DNA of 64,000 bases from Empedobacter stercoris (GCF_965137335.1 NZ_CBCRZD010000013.1); one strand, 5' to 3'; numbered from the stretch's first letter, positions 35,365 to 43,842 are shown. Numbers and translations are program-made. Notes: generated from the sequence alone by a model not told the origin.

Positions 35365-36008
35365 TTTCTCCATCTTTTTATTTGTCAAAAGAACAACAAA
35401 CGACTACAATTGCGGTACCTTCAGTTCATCAAAACAACATGGTACAGCAAAATGAAGAGTCTCAATCGCAGGTACATTTTAATGTGAAAAAATCGGTGAT
35501 TTCGGAAGAGGTCAAAGCATATACACGTGCTTCAAAACCAATTAAAACCAGCGGTAATTCATCATTTAGTTTGAAAATGGCTTTACCTGGAGCAAAAGTA
35601 CAAGAACATCAAGAAGAAATACTACGAGATGATTTGCCACGAGAAAAATTTACATTAGAACAAGTAAATGAAGGATGGAAAAGATTTTTGGATCGTTTGA
35701 AAATCGAACATAACATTCCGTCTTATAATGCATTGATGACAACAGAGCTTGGTTTGGAAGGGGATGAAATTATTTTCGAGTTTTCTTCACATTCATCTGA
35801 ACAGGAATTTGAGGAATACCGTGATCGAATTAGAAATAGTTTAAGAGCATTTCTAAAGAATCATTATTTCACGATTCAAATCAAATTTTCGGAGAAGGAA
35901 GCTACAAATCATATCTTATCGAATAAAGAGAAATTTAAACTATTATCAGACAAAAACCCTGTTTTGTTAAAATTAAAAGAAGAATTTGGGTTAGATTTGT
36001 ATGATTAA
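35346..36008 (+). CDS. dnaX: DNA polymerase III tau-specific C-terminal region (dnaX, -1 frame)
   Basis: The reading frame opens right after a TAA at 35343-35345 and runs 220 codons. Read through from the A10 run it continues as KKYRIVSPSFYLSKEQQ. A low-complexity linker follows (residues rich in Gln, Ser and Thr, about 20-100), then a folded C-terminal domain (REKFTLEQVNEGWKRFLDRL, FEFSSHSSEQEFEEYRDRIR). This fits the linker and polymerase-binding tail of tau. No ATG or ribosome site supports separate translation; the first possible start is a TTG at 35382. I treat it as part of dnaX, not an independent gene. Confidence 0.75.
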   Translation, partial: KKKYRIVSPSFYLSKEQQTTTIAVPSVHQNNMVQQNEESQSQVHFNVKKSVISEEVKAYTRASKPIKTSGNSSFSLKMALPGAKVQEHQEEILRDDLPREKFTLEQVNEGWKRFLDRLKIEHNIPSYNALMTTELGLEGDEIIFEFSSHSSEQEFEEYRDRIRNSLRAFLKNHYFTIQIKFSEKEATNHILSNKEKFKLLSDKNPVLLKLKEEFGLDLYD

Positions 36009-36049
36009 TGAAAGTTTCTTATTAAACTTGCAATAAATTTTTATAAATA

Positions 36050-36997
36050 ATGAAAAAAGTTCTTTTAGGGATTTTTGTTGTTGCGTCGTTAGTGTCTTGT
36101 AACAAAGGAAAATCTGTAGACAAATTAGAAAGCGAAGATCAAAAAGCTTCTTATGCTTTCGGTACTGGTCTTGGTGAGCAAATCAAAGGTCTTGGAGGAC
36201 GTTTAGTTGAGACAGATAGTATCAACTACGATCAATTGGAAAAAGGGATCAGAGATTATTTAAAAGCTGGAAAAGAGAGTAGAGAATCTTACGCGATTGG
36301 ACAGCAAGTTGGTCAGCAAATTGAGACGGTTATTAACCAACAACAATTAGATCAAATGGACAAAGATATCATTGTTCAAGGGATTATGGATGTTGTACGT
36401 CACAAAAAATTGTTGATTACACAAGAAGCAGGAATGGGAATTTTGGATACGTATGCAAAAAATCACCAAGAAAACTTGGTAAAGAAAAATGCAGACGAAT
36501 CTAAAAAATTAGTAGACGAGAAGAAAAAAGCTTCTGGTGCTAAAACAACTGCTTCAGGATTAGTTTATGTTGTAGAAAAAGAAGGAACAGGTGCTAAACC
36601 AACTATCAATAGTATTGTAAAAGTAAAATATACGGGTAAACTGTTAGCTACGGGTAAAACTTTCGACAGTACAGATAAAAATCCAGAAGCTAAAGGAGGT
36701 GTAGAATTTCCTTTGAATCAAGTTATTCCAGGATGGTCAGAAGGTTTACAATTAATGTCTAAAGGCGCAAAATACAAATTCTATATTCCTGCAAACTTAG
36801 GTTACGGTGAAATGGGAGCTCCAGGTGGACAAATTGGACCAAACCAAGCGTTAGAATTCGAAGTTGAATTAGTAGACTTTAAAGAAGGTCAACCAGCTCC
36901 ACAAGGTCAACCAGGTGCGCAAGGACAAGGTTTATCAGAAGAGCAAATGAAAGAATTACAAAAACAATTCGAAGCGCAAGCTCAACAAGGTAAATAA
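36050..36997 (+). CDS. FKBP-type peptidyl-prolyl cis-trans isomerase, lipoprotein
   Basis: This is a 315-residue periplasmic or outer-membrane-attached proline isomerase. The signal ends in a lipobox (VVASLVSCNKG), so Cys17 is probably lipidated. An FkpA-type N-terminal dimerisation region (KASYAFGTGLGEQIKGLGG, about 30-150) precedes the FKBP domain (about 165-285: VKVKYTGKLLATGKTFDST, QVIPGWSEGLQLMSKGAKYK, IPANLGYG). A Gln/Gly-rich tail ends the protein. It would assist folding of exported proteins. Confidence 0.92.
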   Translation: MKKVLLGIFVVASLVSCNKGKSVDKLESEDQKASYAFGTGLGEQIKGLGGRLVETDSINYDQLEKGIRDYLKAGKESRESYAIGQQVGQQIETVINQQQLDQMDKDIIVQGIMDVVRHKKLLITQEAGMGILDTYAKNHQENLVKKNADESKKLVDEKKKASGAKTTASGLVYVVEKEGTGAKPTINSIVKVKYTGKLLATGKTFDSTDKNPEAKGGVEFPLNQVIPGWSEGLQLMSKGAKYKFYIPANLGYGEMGAPGGQIGPNQALEFEVELVDFKEGQPAPQGQPGAQGQGLSEEQMKELQKQFEAQAQQGK

Positions 36998-37020
36998 TCA
37001 ATAGGTTACATACAAACTAA

Positions 37021-37049
37021 AAATCCCACTCATCGAGTGGGATTTTTTT
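37021..37049. terminator. Terminator between the FKBP gene and the thioredoxin-like gene
   Basis: AAATCCCACTC pairs with GAGTGGGATTT around a three-base loop, followed by T. It lies between convergent genes, and the A tract on the other side may allow it to act in both directions. Confidence 0.9.
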
Positions 37050-37066
37050 ATGCATTATATTTTAAT

Positions 37067-37555
37067 TTATTTCAGATAATTAAAAATTTTATTGGCTTCT
37101 ACAGAGCCTTTTCTAATCGTTACAAGATTTTTATTCTTGTCGAATAAATAGAATGTAGGAATTGAAGTTGGTTGAAAAATAGGACCAAACTCATAATTAG
37201 AATCGTATAATAATTCTACATTTTTATTGTTTACAAATTTTGGTGCATGTTGATTTAAAAATGGAATAGCATCTTTTGCTTCGTATTCGGAAACTAAAAT
37301 AATTTGTGTGTTCTTGAAATGTTCTTCGTAATTATTACTAAAATGATTTAATGCTAATTGGCAATGAATACATGTTGGTGAATATAAAACGATCAAAGTT
37401 TGTTTTCCTTTTTTGATATCTTTTGAATCGAAAATTCCATCGGATTGCATTTTTACAAAAGAAAATTCTGGAATAGTTGTTAATGTATTTTCAGTTTGTG
37501 CGAATGTAAAAATCGAACAAAAGAATATGACTAAAGCAGTAAGTTTTGTTTTCAT
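37067..37555 (-). CDS. Secreted thioredoxin-like (TlpA-type) protein
   Basis: This 162-residue protein has a signal peptide ending FTFAQ and a thioredoxin fold. The redox motif is CIHC within LYSPTCIHCQLALNHF (about residues 56-71), and the cis-proline is in FQPTSIPTFYLFDK. It probably acts as a periplasmic thiol-disulfide reductase, with partner proteins unknown. It is convergent with the FKBP gene, so both units add to envelope protein folding. It lies downstream of the TonB receptor gene but behind that gene's terminator. Confidence 0.85.
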   Translation of the reverse strand: MKTKLTALVIFFCSIFTFAQTENTLTTIPEFSFVKMQSDGIFDSKDIKKGKQTLIVLYSPTCIHCQLALNHFSNNYEEHFKNTQIILVSEYEAKDAIPFLNQHAPKFVNNKNVELLYDSNYEFGPIFQPTSIPTFYLFDKNKNLVTIRKGSVEANKIFNYLK

Positions 37556-37602
37556 GTTGTTAAGAAAAATTTTGACGGAAGTTAATCAATTCTATTCAAA
37601 AT

Positions 37603-37633
37603 AAAAACGACAGTTAATAAAACTGTCGTTTTC
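37603..37633 (-). terminator. Terminator after the TonB-dependent receptor gene
   Basis: AACGACAGTT pairs with AACTGTCGTT around a five-base loop. On the minus strand a T run follows. Confidence 0.85.
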
Positions 37634-37674
37634 CTATTTTAAAAATGCTAAAAATTTAAAGTTGAGAAAAGAAA

Positions 37675-39903
37675 TTAGAATTTAAATACAACTTGTGCAG
37701 CCATATTAAATGGATCGATTTGGTTGATGTAACCTCCTCTGTAGTATGAGTTGTATCCAATTTCGTCTGTAATATTATTAAAGAATAATCGGAAATCAAA
37801 TCTTTTCATTGAATATCCAACTTGTGCATTAAGCGTTGTGTATTCTGGCATTAAGAAAGGAGCTTGTCCATTCATTATATTTCCATGTGCATCTTTTGAT
37901 GTGCTTCTGTCATTAACTGGTCGAGAACCAACATAATAAACGCCACTTGATATAGATAAACCATCAATAAAAGTATTTGTTTTTTGAAATTTGTATTGTA
38001 CCCAAGCATTGGCAGTATTGCGTGGAGCATTCATTGGACGAGATCCATCTACATAAGTAGGAGAACCTTGGTATTGTGTATCTAAATATGAATATCCTAA
38101 TAATACTTGAACATTTGGTAAAGGACGTCCAGTTACTTCTACTTCTACGCCTTTTCTTTTTAAATCTCCTGCAAGAAGATATTCACCAGTTCTTGTATTT
38201 CCATTTACAATCTCGTATGCTAAGTTTTCATTAATCATATCGAAATATGTAATGTTTGCTCTAAGTCTATCATTAAACCAATCTGTTTTAATACCAGTTT
38301 CAAATTGTTTTGTACGAGAAGTTCCAACCGTTCCTCCTCCTTGTAAAGGGTTTGAAGCAGAACGTAAAGAAGATGTTGTTGTATATGAGCCAAATAAATT
38401 AATGTTTTTAATAGGAGAAACCATTAATCCAATCATTGGATCTAAAACATCTTTTGAATTTACACCAGAATATGACCATCTTAAAGCTCCAACAACTTTT
38501 ACATAATCAGTAATATTAAGGTGATGTTGAGTCATAAATCCGTAGTAATAACCATTATCAATAGGACTCGATGTGTTAATTGTTAATTGAGAAAAATCAA
38601 AATTATTAGGTAATTTATGATTGATATCTTGTAGTACATTAATTGGATCTTCTACAACTGGAATAGTAGATGTCATTATAGGGTTACCATCCTTATCTTT
38701 TCTTCCTGAGTCTATTTGAGCACTACGAGAATCTACACGATAAGTTGTGTAATCATAGCCTGCTTGCCAACTCCATTTAAGAATTCCAGTTTGAAAATCT
38801 TTTCCCATTACATCAATTTGAACTGTTGTATTACGATCATTTCTAGTTGAATGTCCTAACGATCTTGTTCTCAAAGCATAATTATCTACATTACCTGCTT
38901 TGTCTTTAATTGTTGCTAAAGATGTACTTTGTTGATTTCTATCATTAATAGAGCCATAGTAAGCGGCACGTATATTAATTTTATCAGTTAATTGACGTGT
39001 AGCACGTAATGAATATGTTGTTGCTTTAGTTTTGTCAAAGTCAGTATCAAAACCTAAGAAGCGATGTCCCATGTTAGCTAATGCTTGTGTAAAGTCATTA
39101 TTTAAATTTACTGTACCTACATCTGGAACGCCTTCAAAATTTAAATAATCCATTTCTGCAATAATTTCAGTTTTTTCATCAGGTCTCCAGGCAAGAGAAG
39201 GCTGTATATAGAATCTTTTATTATTTACAATGTCTCTATAACTATCACCTTGTTGATAAGCACCATTTAAGCGAAATGCAAAGGTTTTTGCTTGATCAAC
39301 TACGCGTTGAACATCAAAAGTTGTACGAACTTGATTCCAAGATCCAACACGTAAACCTATGTTACCTGCATTTATAAAACGTGGAGTTTTTGTAGCTAGA
39401 TTAATAACTCCACCTGCAGAACCTAAACTATTACCAACTCCTTGAGTAATTGCGGCAGATCCTTTGATTACTTGTACAGATTCTATTCCTTGCATATCAG
39501 CTATTGCACCAGCAGTTCTAAAATCAGAATCCATACGAACTCCATTTCTTAAAACAGGAGTACCTCTGTATCCACGAATCGACATCGATTCTCTATTTCC
39601 TCCGTAAGAACCAAATAAGGTAACTCCTGGTACATTACGAGCAGCATCAGTAACGGTTAGTGCGCCCTGCTCTTCAATTAATTTTTCTGAAATAATTGAA
39701 ATTGATTGCAATTGATCTTGAGGTGAACCAGGGAAACGCGTGATTGTTTCTAATCCTCTTTGATTCTTATTTCGATCTCCAAAAATTTCAACTTCTTGTA
39801 AAGTGTTGATAGAATCTTTTCTTTCTTTTTTAGTTTCTTGTGCAAAGGCAGTTGATAAACTAAGTAGTGTAAGAGTTGATAATAAATATATATTCTTTCT
39901 CAT
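37675..39903 (-). CDS. TonB-dependent siderophore receptor
   Basis: This is a 742-residue outer-membrane receptor that imports ferric siderophores with TonB energy. After the signal peptide (ending STAFAQ) the plug domain runs to about residue 190 (ALTVTDAARNVPGVTLFGSY, NRESMSIRGYRGTPVLRNGV, SVQVIKGSAAITQGVGNSLG, GGVINLATKTP). A 22-strand barrel follows and ends in the aromatic VVFKF. The N-terminal carboxypeptidase-like extension of many Bacteroidota receptors is absent, which suits the siderophore class. A Fur-like palindrome overlaps its promoter. No siderophore synthesis genes are near. Confidence 0.93.
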   Translation of the reverse strand: MRKNIYLLSTLTLLSLSTAFAQETKKERKDSINTLQEVEIFGDRNKNQRGLETITRFPGSPQDQLQSISIISEKLIEEQGALTVTDAARNVPGVTLFGSYGGNRESMSIRGYRGTPVLRNGVRMDSDFRTAGAIADMQGIESVQVIKGSAAITQGVGNSLGSAGGVINLATKTPRFINAGNIGLRVGSWNQVRTTFDVQRVVDQAKTFAFRLNGAYQQGDSYRDIVNNKRFYIQPSLAWRPDEKTEIIAEMDYLNFEGVPDVGTVNLNNDFTQALANMGHRFLGFDTDFDKTKATTYSLRATRQLTDKINIRAAYYGSINDRNQQSTSLATIKDKAGNVDNYALRTRSLGHSTRNDRNTTVQIDVMGKDFQTGILKWSWQAGYDYTTYRVDSRSAQIDSGRKDKDGNPIMTSTIPVVEDPINVLQDINHKLPNNFDFSQLTINTSSPIDNGYYYGFMTQHHLNITDYVKVVGALRWSYSGVNSKDVLDPMIGLMVSPIKNINLFGSYTTTSSLRSASNPLQGGGTVGTSRTKQFETGIKTDWFNDRLRANITYFDMINENLAYEIVNGNTRTGEYLLAGDLKRKGVEVEVTGRPLPNVQVLLGYSYLDTQYQGSPTYVDGSRPMNAPRNTANAWVQYKFQKTNTFIDGLSISSGVYYVGSRPVNDRSTSKDAHGNIMNGQAPFLMPEYTTLNAQVGYSMKRFDFRLFFNNITDEIGYNSYYRGGYINQIDPFNMAAQVVFKF

Positions 39904-39911
39904 GCGTTATC

Positions 39912-39964
39912 TATATTTAATCTAAATAAAATTAATTACGCAAATTTAATTAGACTTAATCTAA
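39912..39964 (-). promoter_or_regulatory. Fur-like operator and promoter of the siderophore receptor gene
   Basis: On the minus strand TTAGATTAAGTCTAA (39950-39964) is an interrupted palindrome lying just upstream of the -7 box TAAATTTG (39941-39948). A second, weaker copy (ATTTAGATTAAATAT, 39912-39926) lies between the box and the ATG. The arrangement fits iron-dependent repression, but binding is inferred. Confidence 0.6.
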
Positions 39965-39966
39965 AT

Positions 39967-40011
39967 AAAAAAAAGAAATCGACTGATAGATGTCATCTAT
40001 TAGTCGATTTT
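39967..40011 (-). terminator. Terminator after rsmD
   Basis: A long stem (AATCGACTxATAGATG against CATCTATxAGTCGATT, one mismatch) is followed by T on the minus strand, just before the receptor-gene promoter. Confidence 0.85.
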
Positions 40012-40037
40012 GTTAAATATTTTAAGATTTTTTTGTC

Positions 40038-40580
40038 TTACTCGAAAAAAGAGAAGTGTACGTTTCCGTATTTTTTGTGTTGTATAAAATTTGGATGATC
40101 TACAAAAGAAATATTAGAAGGATGTTCTAATATAAAATTTCCTCCTTCTTCTAACCATTGGTTGTTCATTACCAAATCAGGAATTTTTTTGTAAGCTTCT
40201 TCATCTAAATCGTAGGGTGGATCAGCAAAAATAATATCAAACTTTTTGATAGGTTGTTTATCTAAATATTTCAAAACATCACCTTTTACAGTTGTAATGA
40301 TATCATCTAATTTTAATTGTTTAGCCGTTTCATCTAAGAATTTTACACAACCATAGAAGTTATCTACAGAAGTTACTTTTTTAGCTCCACGAGAAGCAAA
40401 CTCTAATGAAATACCACCAATTCCTGAAAATAAATCCAGCACAGTAATTTCATCAAAATACCATTCGTTGTTTAATATATTAAATAAAGCTTCTTTTGCG
40501 AAGTCTGTTGTAGGGCGCACCGGTAAATTGTTTGGTGCAGTGATTCGTTTTCCTTTTAATGTTCCTGAAATGATTCGCAT
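40038..40580 (-). CDS. rsmD: 16S rRNA (guanine-966-N2)-methyltransferase RsmD
   Basis: RsmD methylates G966 of 16S rRNA. The 180-residue protein opens with the RNA-binding MRIISGTLKGKRI and RPTTDFAKEALFNIL. The cofactor motif is VLDLFSGIGGISLEFASRGA and the catalytic NPPY-type motif is FADPPYDLDEEAY. Length matches E. coli RsmD (198). Its start overlaps the 3' end of the DUF3822 gene by 25 bases, so the two are translationally coupled. Confidence 0.93.
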   Translation of the reverse strand: MRIISGTLKGKRITAPNNLPVRPTTDFAKEALFNILNNEWYFDEITVLDLFSGIGGISLEFASRGAKKVTSVDNFYGCVKFLDETAKQLKLDDIITTVKGDVLKYLDKQPIKKFDIIFADPPYDLDEEAYKKIPDLVMNNQWLEEGGNFILEHPSNISFVDHPNFIQHKKYGNVHFSFFE

Positions 40581-41347
40581 TCGAATAATTTATATAATGT
40601 AAAATATTGTCCAAGTTGTTTATCATCTTCGTTAAACGAAATATGACGAACATATTTTTTTAAGGTTTCGTAGTAATTTGGTGAAGTTAAAACGTCTCCA
40701 AAAGCATATAATGAAACTTCGTTTGAACTAATATTTAATTGATTTAATGTGTACAAAATGTAAAACAAAAAGTCTTCTTTCGTTTTTGTTTCAAATAGAT
40801 TATAAAAAATAAATTCTCCATTGCTTAACACACAAACTTCTAATTTTTGGTGCATCAAATTGATGTAAACTTCATTATTTTTCGAATTAATCAACCCATA
40901 ATCAATCAAGAATTTGCCCGAATGATACAAGCGAGCATTTTGCAAATTGGGTAAAGAAAGCAAAATATCTTTTAACGGATAATGAATGTTGTATACAATA
41001 GAAGCATCTACATTTTCTAATGGACAATCAATTGCTAATTTGATAGGACTATAATCCGAAAGAGATAACAAATCTTCGAAAGGCTTGTGCGAAAGATGTG
41101 AGGGAACGACATTGATTGTAGTCGATAAAAAACAAATGTGCACATGGTCGTATTCTTGCAATAGAGTCAAATTAGAACGCAATTCATGTTCAATTTCAAT
41201 CTCCGTTTTGTTAAGATTTGTAAAATCCACCGAATAGTCATACACATCCGAATACGAAGTCGATATTCCGTCGGTTGTTTTGGTAATATAACTAAGCATA
41301 TCGTGTGATAATAAAATCGCTAACGAACGTTGAGTTGGTTTTGACAT
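40556..41347 (-). CDS. DUF3822 family protein
   Basis: This 263-residue protein matches the DUF3822 family of Bacteroidota by context and pattern (IEHELRSNLTLLQEYDHVHI, VNVVPSHLSHKP, IVYNIHYPLKDILLSLPN, YNLFETKTKEDFLFYILYTL). The fold looks like an actin-like ATPase relative, but no nucleotide motif is certain. Function unknown. The overlap with rsmD is the usual arrangement in this phylum as I recall it. A 28-residue membrane peptide frame lies 10 bases upstream. Confidence 0.8.
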   Translation of the reverse strand: MSKPTQRSLAILLSHDMLSYITKTTDGISTSYSDVYDYSVDFTNLNKTEIEIEHELRSNLTLLQEYDHVHICFLSTTINVVPSHLSHKPFEDLLSLSDYSPIKLAIDCPLENVDASIVYNIHYPLKDILLSLPNLQNARLYHSGKFLIDYGLINSKNNEVYINLMHQKLEVCVLSNGEFIFYNLFETKTKEDFLFYILYTLNQLNISSNEVSLYAFGDVLTSPNYYETLKKYVRHISFNEDDKQLGQYFTLYKLFECESFQEH

Positions 41348-41357
41348 AAATTTTTCT

Positions 41358-41444
41358 TTATCCTTGAATTTTTAACTCGCTGATTAAGATGAAAATCAAT
41401 CCTAATGAAATCAAAAATAACAAAATTTTGAAAGCAATCTTCAT
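41358..41444 (-). CDS. Possible 28-residue membrane peptide
   Basis: A short frame on the minus strand starts with ATG at 41442-41444. It encodes a basic N-terminus (MKIAFK), one hydrophobic helix (ILLFLISLGLIFILI) and a short tail (SELKIQG), and stops 10 bases before the DUF3822 start. It is too short for standard gene callers. The clean single-helix pattern and tight spacing to an operon make it a candidate small protein, but chance cannot be excluded. Confidence 0.4.
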   Translation of the reverse strand: MKIAFKILLFLISLGLIFILISELKIQG

Positions 41445-41546
41445 ACAGAAAATTTATTTCTGTAAAGATACTATAATTATTTTGTTGATTAAAAATGCAT
41501 TTCAGCCGAATCTACTTAAATTTACAGAAATTTGAAATAAAAAATA

Positions 41547-42290
41547 GTGAAAAAAATAGCCGTTATTCCAGCACGATATGCAGCTTCTCGTTTTCCTGGG
41601 AAATTGATGCAACAATTGGGTAATAAAACTGTCATTCGAATGACTTACGAAAATGTTGTGGCAACCAATTTGTTTGATGATGTTTTTGTGGTGACAGATT
41701 CTAAATTGATTTTTGATGAAATTGTAAACCATCAAGGGAAAGCAATTATGAGCATTAAAGAACACGAAACTGGAAGTGATCGAATTGCCGAAGCTATCGA
41801 AAATATAGAATGCGATATTATTTTGAATGTTCAGGGTGACGAACCATTTGTTAATGAAAAAGCGTTGGCTGATATTCTTTCTTCTTTTGATGGAGAAATA
41901 GGAAAAACTGTAGATGTAGCGACATTAAAAGAGTCAATCTCGGAAGAAGAAGAAATCAATAATCCAAACTTTGTAAAAGTGGTAACGGATATCAATGATT
42001 TTGCACTTTATTTCTCTCGTTCAGCGATTCCATTTGCTCGCGAATCCAATTTTACACCAAATTATTTTCGTCATTTAGGAATATATGCGTTTAGAAAGAA
42101 TGCCTTATTGAATTTTTCTAAATTAGCAATGCGTCAAAATGAAAAAGCAGAAAAATTGGAACAATTGCGTTACTTAGAATATGGGATGAAAATCAAAGTA
42201 ATCGAAACAGAATCAATTGGAGTTGGAATTGATACACCTGAAGATTTAGAACGTGCAAAAGAATATTTATCCGTTATTGTTAAAAAATAA
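41547..42290 (+). CDS. kdsB: 3-deoxy-manno-octulosonate cytidylyltransferase (CMP-KDO synthetase)
   Basis: KdsB activates KDO with CTP for transfer to lipid A. The 247-residue protein has the nucleotide motif IPARYAASRFPGKL at the N-terminus, the substrate run TGSDRIAEAIE, the metal motif VQGDEPF and the RHLGIYAFRKNALL segment. The start is a GTG at 41547. kdsD, an earlier step of the same pathway, is at 3.3 kb. It is a single gene in the plus direction, divergent from the rsmD unit. Confidence 0.95.
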   Translation: MKKIAVIPARYAASRFPGKLMQQLGNKTVIRMTYENVVATNLFDDVFVVTDSKLIFDEIVNHQGKAIMSIKEHETGSDRIAEAIENIECDIILNVQGDEPFVNEKALADILSSFDGEIGKTVDVATLKESISEEEEINNPNFVKVVTDINDFALYFSRSAIPFARESNFTPNYFRHLGIYAFRKNALLNFSKLAMRQNEKAEKLEQLRYLEYGMKIKVIETESIGVGIDTPEDLERAKEYLSVIVKK

Positions 42291-42310
42291 TCTAACTCGT
42301 TATTATCCGT

Positions 42311-42388
42311 TATATTTGCACTCAAATCGACTATTCTGATTGATGAAAATGAAATAATTAAGTTAATTAACTTTAAAATAATTATTTC
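42311..42388 (+). promoter_or_regulatory. -7 element and structured leader of the HNH gene
   Basis: TATATTTG at 42311-42318 matches TAnnTTTG. About 30 bases on, GAAATAATTA (42351-42360) pairs with TAATTATTTC (42379-42388). They enclose the 12-base palindrome AGTTAATTAACT (42361-42372). The nested structure lies about 50 bases before the start codon and may be a regulatory leader or a protein-binding site. Confidence 0.4.
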
Positions 42389-42435
42389 GGTATGAATGTT
42401 GTTGTAAAATGAAGAAATAAGTTAAAATAGTGATT

Positions 42436-42987
42436 ATGAGTGATTCATGGAAAGAATACGAAGTAGAAGGATTAATTGACAAAAGATCTTTCTTGGTATC
42501 AAAAGATGGTCTTGTTAAAAAATTATACACAGGACAAGATAAATATAAAATTTTAGAAGGAGCTATCAATAATGGTTATCGCGCAATTTGGGTAACAAAA
42601 GCAGACGGAAAACGTACAGCAAAATATGTCCACAAAATGGTAGCGGAAACTTTTTTGCCTAATAAAGAAAATAAAGAATATGTCGTTCATTTAGACCATA
42701 ATAAATTAAACAATGCAATGAATAATTTGCAATGGGCAACGTTGGAAGAATGGAAAGAGCATAACAAACATTTATTTAGAATGATGAAGGGACGTTCTCG
42801 TTTAGACAGCATTCCGAATAGTAAATTAACAGAAGCACAAGTAATTCGTTTGAAAAAGAAATTACTCGATCCTAATAGAAAGACTAAAATTTCTACTTTA
42901 GCCAAACAATTTAATATTTCTCAAGGACAAGTTTACCGTATTTTAAGAGGTGAAAACTGGTCACATATAGAAGTTAAAAAAGACTAA
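42436..42987 (+). CDS. HNH endonuclease with NUMOD4 motif and C-terminal helix-turn-helix
   Basis: This 183-residue protein (from the ATG at 42436) has a NUMOD4-type N-terminus (WKEYEVEGLIDKRSFLVSKD). An HNH_3-type nuclease core follows with all key residues visible (VVHLDHNKLNNAMNNLQWAT, about 80-100). The C-terminal helix-turn-helix (ISTLAKQFNISQGQVYRIL) would bind DNA. The layout is that of free-standing phage or intron homing endonucleases. Here it sits alone between kdsB and a secreted-protein gene, with no intron or phage gene seen nearby. It could be a domesticated DNA-binding protein. Confidence 0.85.
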   Translation: MSDSWKEYEVEGLIDKRSFLVSKDGLVKKLYTGQDKYKILEGAINNGYRAIWVTKADGKRTAKYVHKMVAETFLPNKENKEYVVHLDHNKLNNAMNNLQWATLEEWKEHNKHLFRMMKGRSRLDSIPNSKLTEAQVIRLKKKLLDPNRKTKISTLAKQFNISQGQVYRILRGENWSHIEVKKD

Positions 42988-43052
42988 AAATCATTCTCTC
43001 ATAATAGAACTTTAAATTAGTTTTTATATCTTGTTCAATAGATTCAAAAAAA

Positions 43053-43736
43053 ATGAAAAAAGTTCTTATGTTGAAATTGACATTTAGCATGCTTATGATT
43101 TCGTTATTTTCTGTAGCAACATACGCACAAGAAGCAGAACAAATTATTGAAAATCATATTCAGAAAACAGGAGGAGAAGCAGCTTGGAATAATTTGAACA
43201 GTATTATCCTAAAAGGAGAAGCCATCATTAATGTAGGAGATTCTTATCCTATGATTGTTTATCACCAACGACCATACAACAAGAAAGTGGTGTTTGTGAT
43301 GAACGGAAAAGAAATATTAAATGAAGGTTATGATGGCAAAATAGGGTGGACTTATAGTGAAGTTGCAAAGAAAAATGTAGCTGTAAAAAATTATAAACCA
43401 GACTCTTTTGATTCGGATATTTTAAAGTATAAACAAAAAGGATTTAAGATAAAATACTTAGGCATAGATAAATATGATCAAAACAATAGCTGTTATAAAG
43501 TTGAATTAACCAAAAATACAAATTCAACAATTTATTGTTTTGATAAAAATTCTTACGAAATTGTAATGGAGAAGAATAAAGAAGAAACCCTTTATTACTC
43601 TAATTTTAAAACATTCAATGGATTGTCCTTTGCGACAAAAGTGGTTGGAAAACCTACCGAAGGAGGAGAATATATCATAAAATTTAATGATATTAAAATT
43701 AATCCAGCCATTGATAAGAAACATTTTAAATTCTAA
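43053..43736 (+). CDS. LolA-like / outer membrane lipoprotein-sorting-type secreted protein
   Basis: This 227-residue protein has a signal peptide ending ATYAQ. It is beta-rich in the style of the LolA/LppX superfamily (AEQIIENHIQKTGGEAAWNN, IILKGEAIINVGDSYPMIVY, YDGKIGWTYSEVAKKN, YKVELTKNTNSTIYCFDK, NFKTFNGLSFATKV). It probably binds a hydrophobic ligand or lipoprotein in the periplasm, but the role is not known. It is unrelated in position to lolA at 25.5 kb. A single-gene unit with its own terminator. Confidence 0.7.
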   Translation: MKKVLMLKLTFSMLMISLFSVATYAQEAEQIIENHIQKTGGEAAWNNLNSIILKGEAIINVGDSYPMIVYHQRPYNKKVVFVMNGKEILNEGYDGKIGWTYSEVAKKNVAVKNYKPDSFDSDILKYKQKGFKIKYLGIDKYDQNNSCYKVELTKNTNSTIYCFDKNSYEIVMEKNKEETLYYSNFKTFNGLSFATKVVGKPTEGGEYIIKFNDIKINPAIDKKHFKF

Positions 43737-43739
43737 CTA

Positions 43740-43776
43740 AAAAAGTGATTCGTAACAAAGGATCACTTTTTTATTT
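43740..43776 (+). terminator. Terminator after the LolA-like gene
   Basis: AAAAGTGATTC pairs with GGATCACTTTT (one T-G pair), with T following. Confidence 0.85.
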
Positions 43777-43811
43777 CGATTAATTTATACAACTTAGTAA
43801 CATAAGTTTTT

Positions 43812-43819
43812 TATTTTTG
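43812..43819 (+). promoter_or_regulatory. -7 element for the SpecificRecomb operon
   Basis: TATTTTTG matches TAnnTTTG, 23 bases before the start codon. Confidence 0.45.
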
Positions 43820-43842
43820 TACTCTTAAAAAGAAATTAAAAT

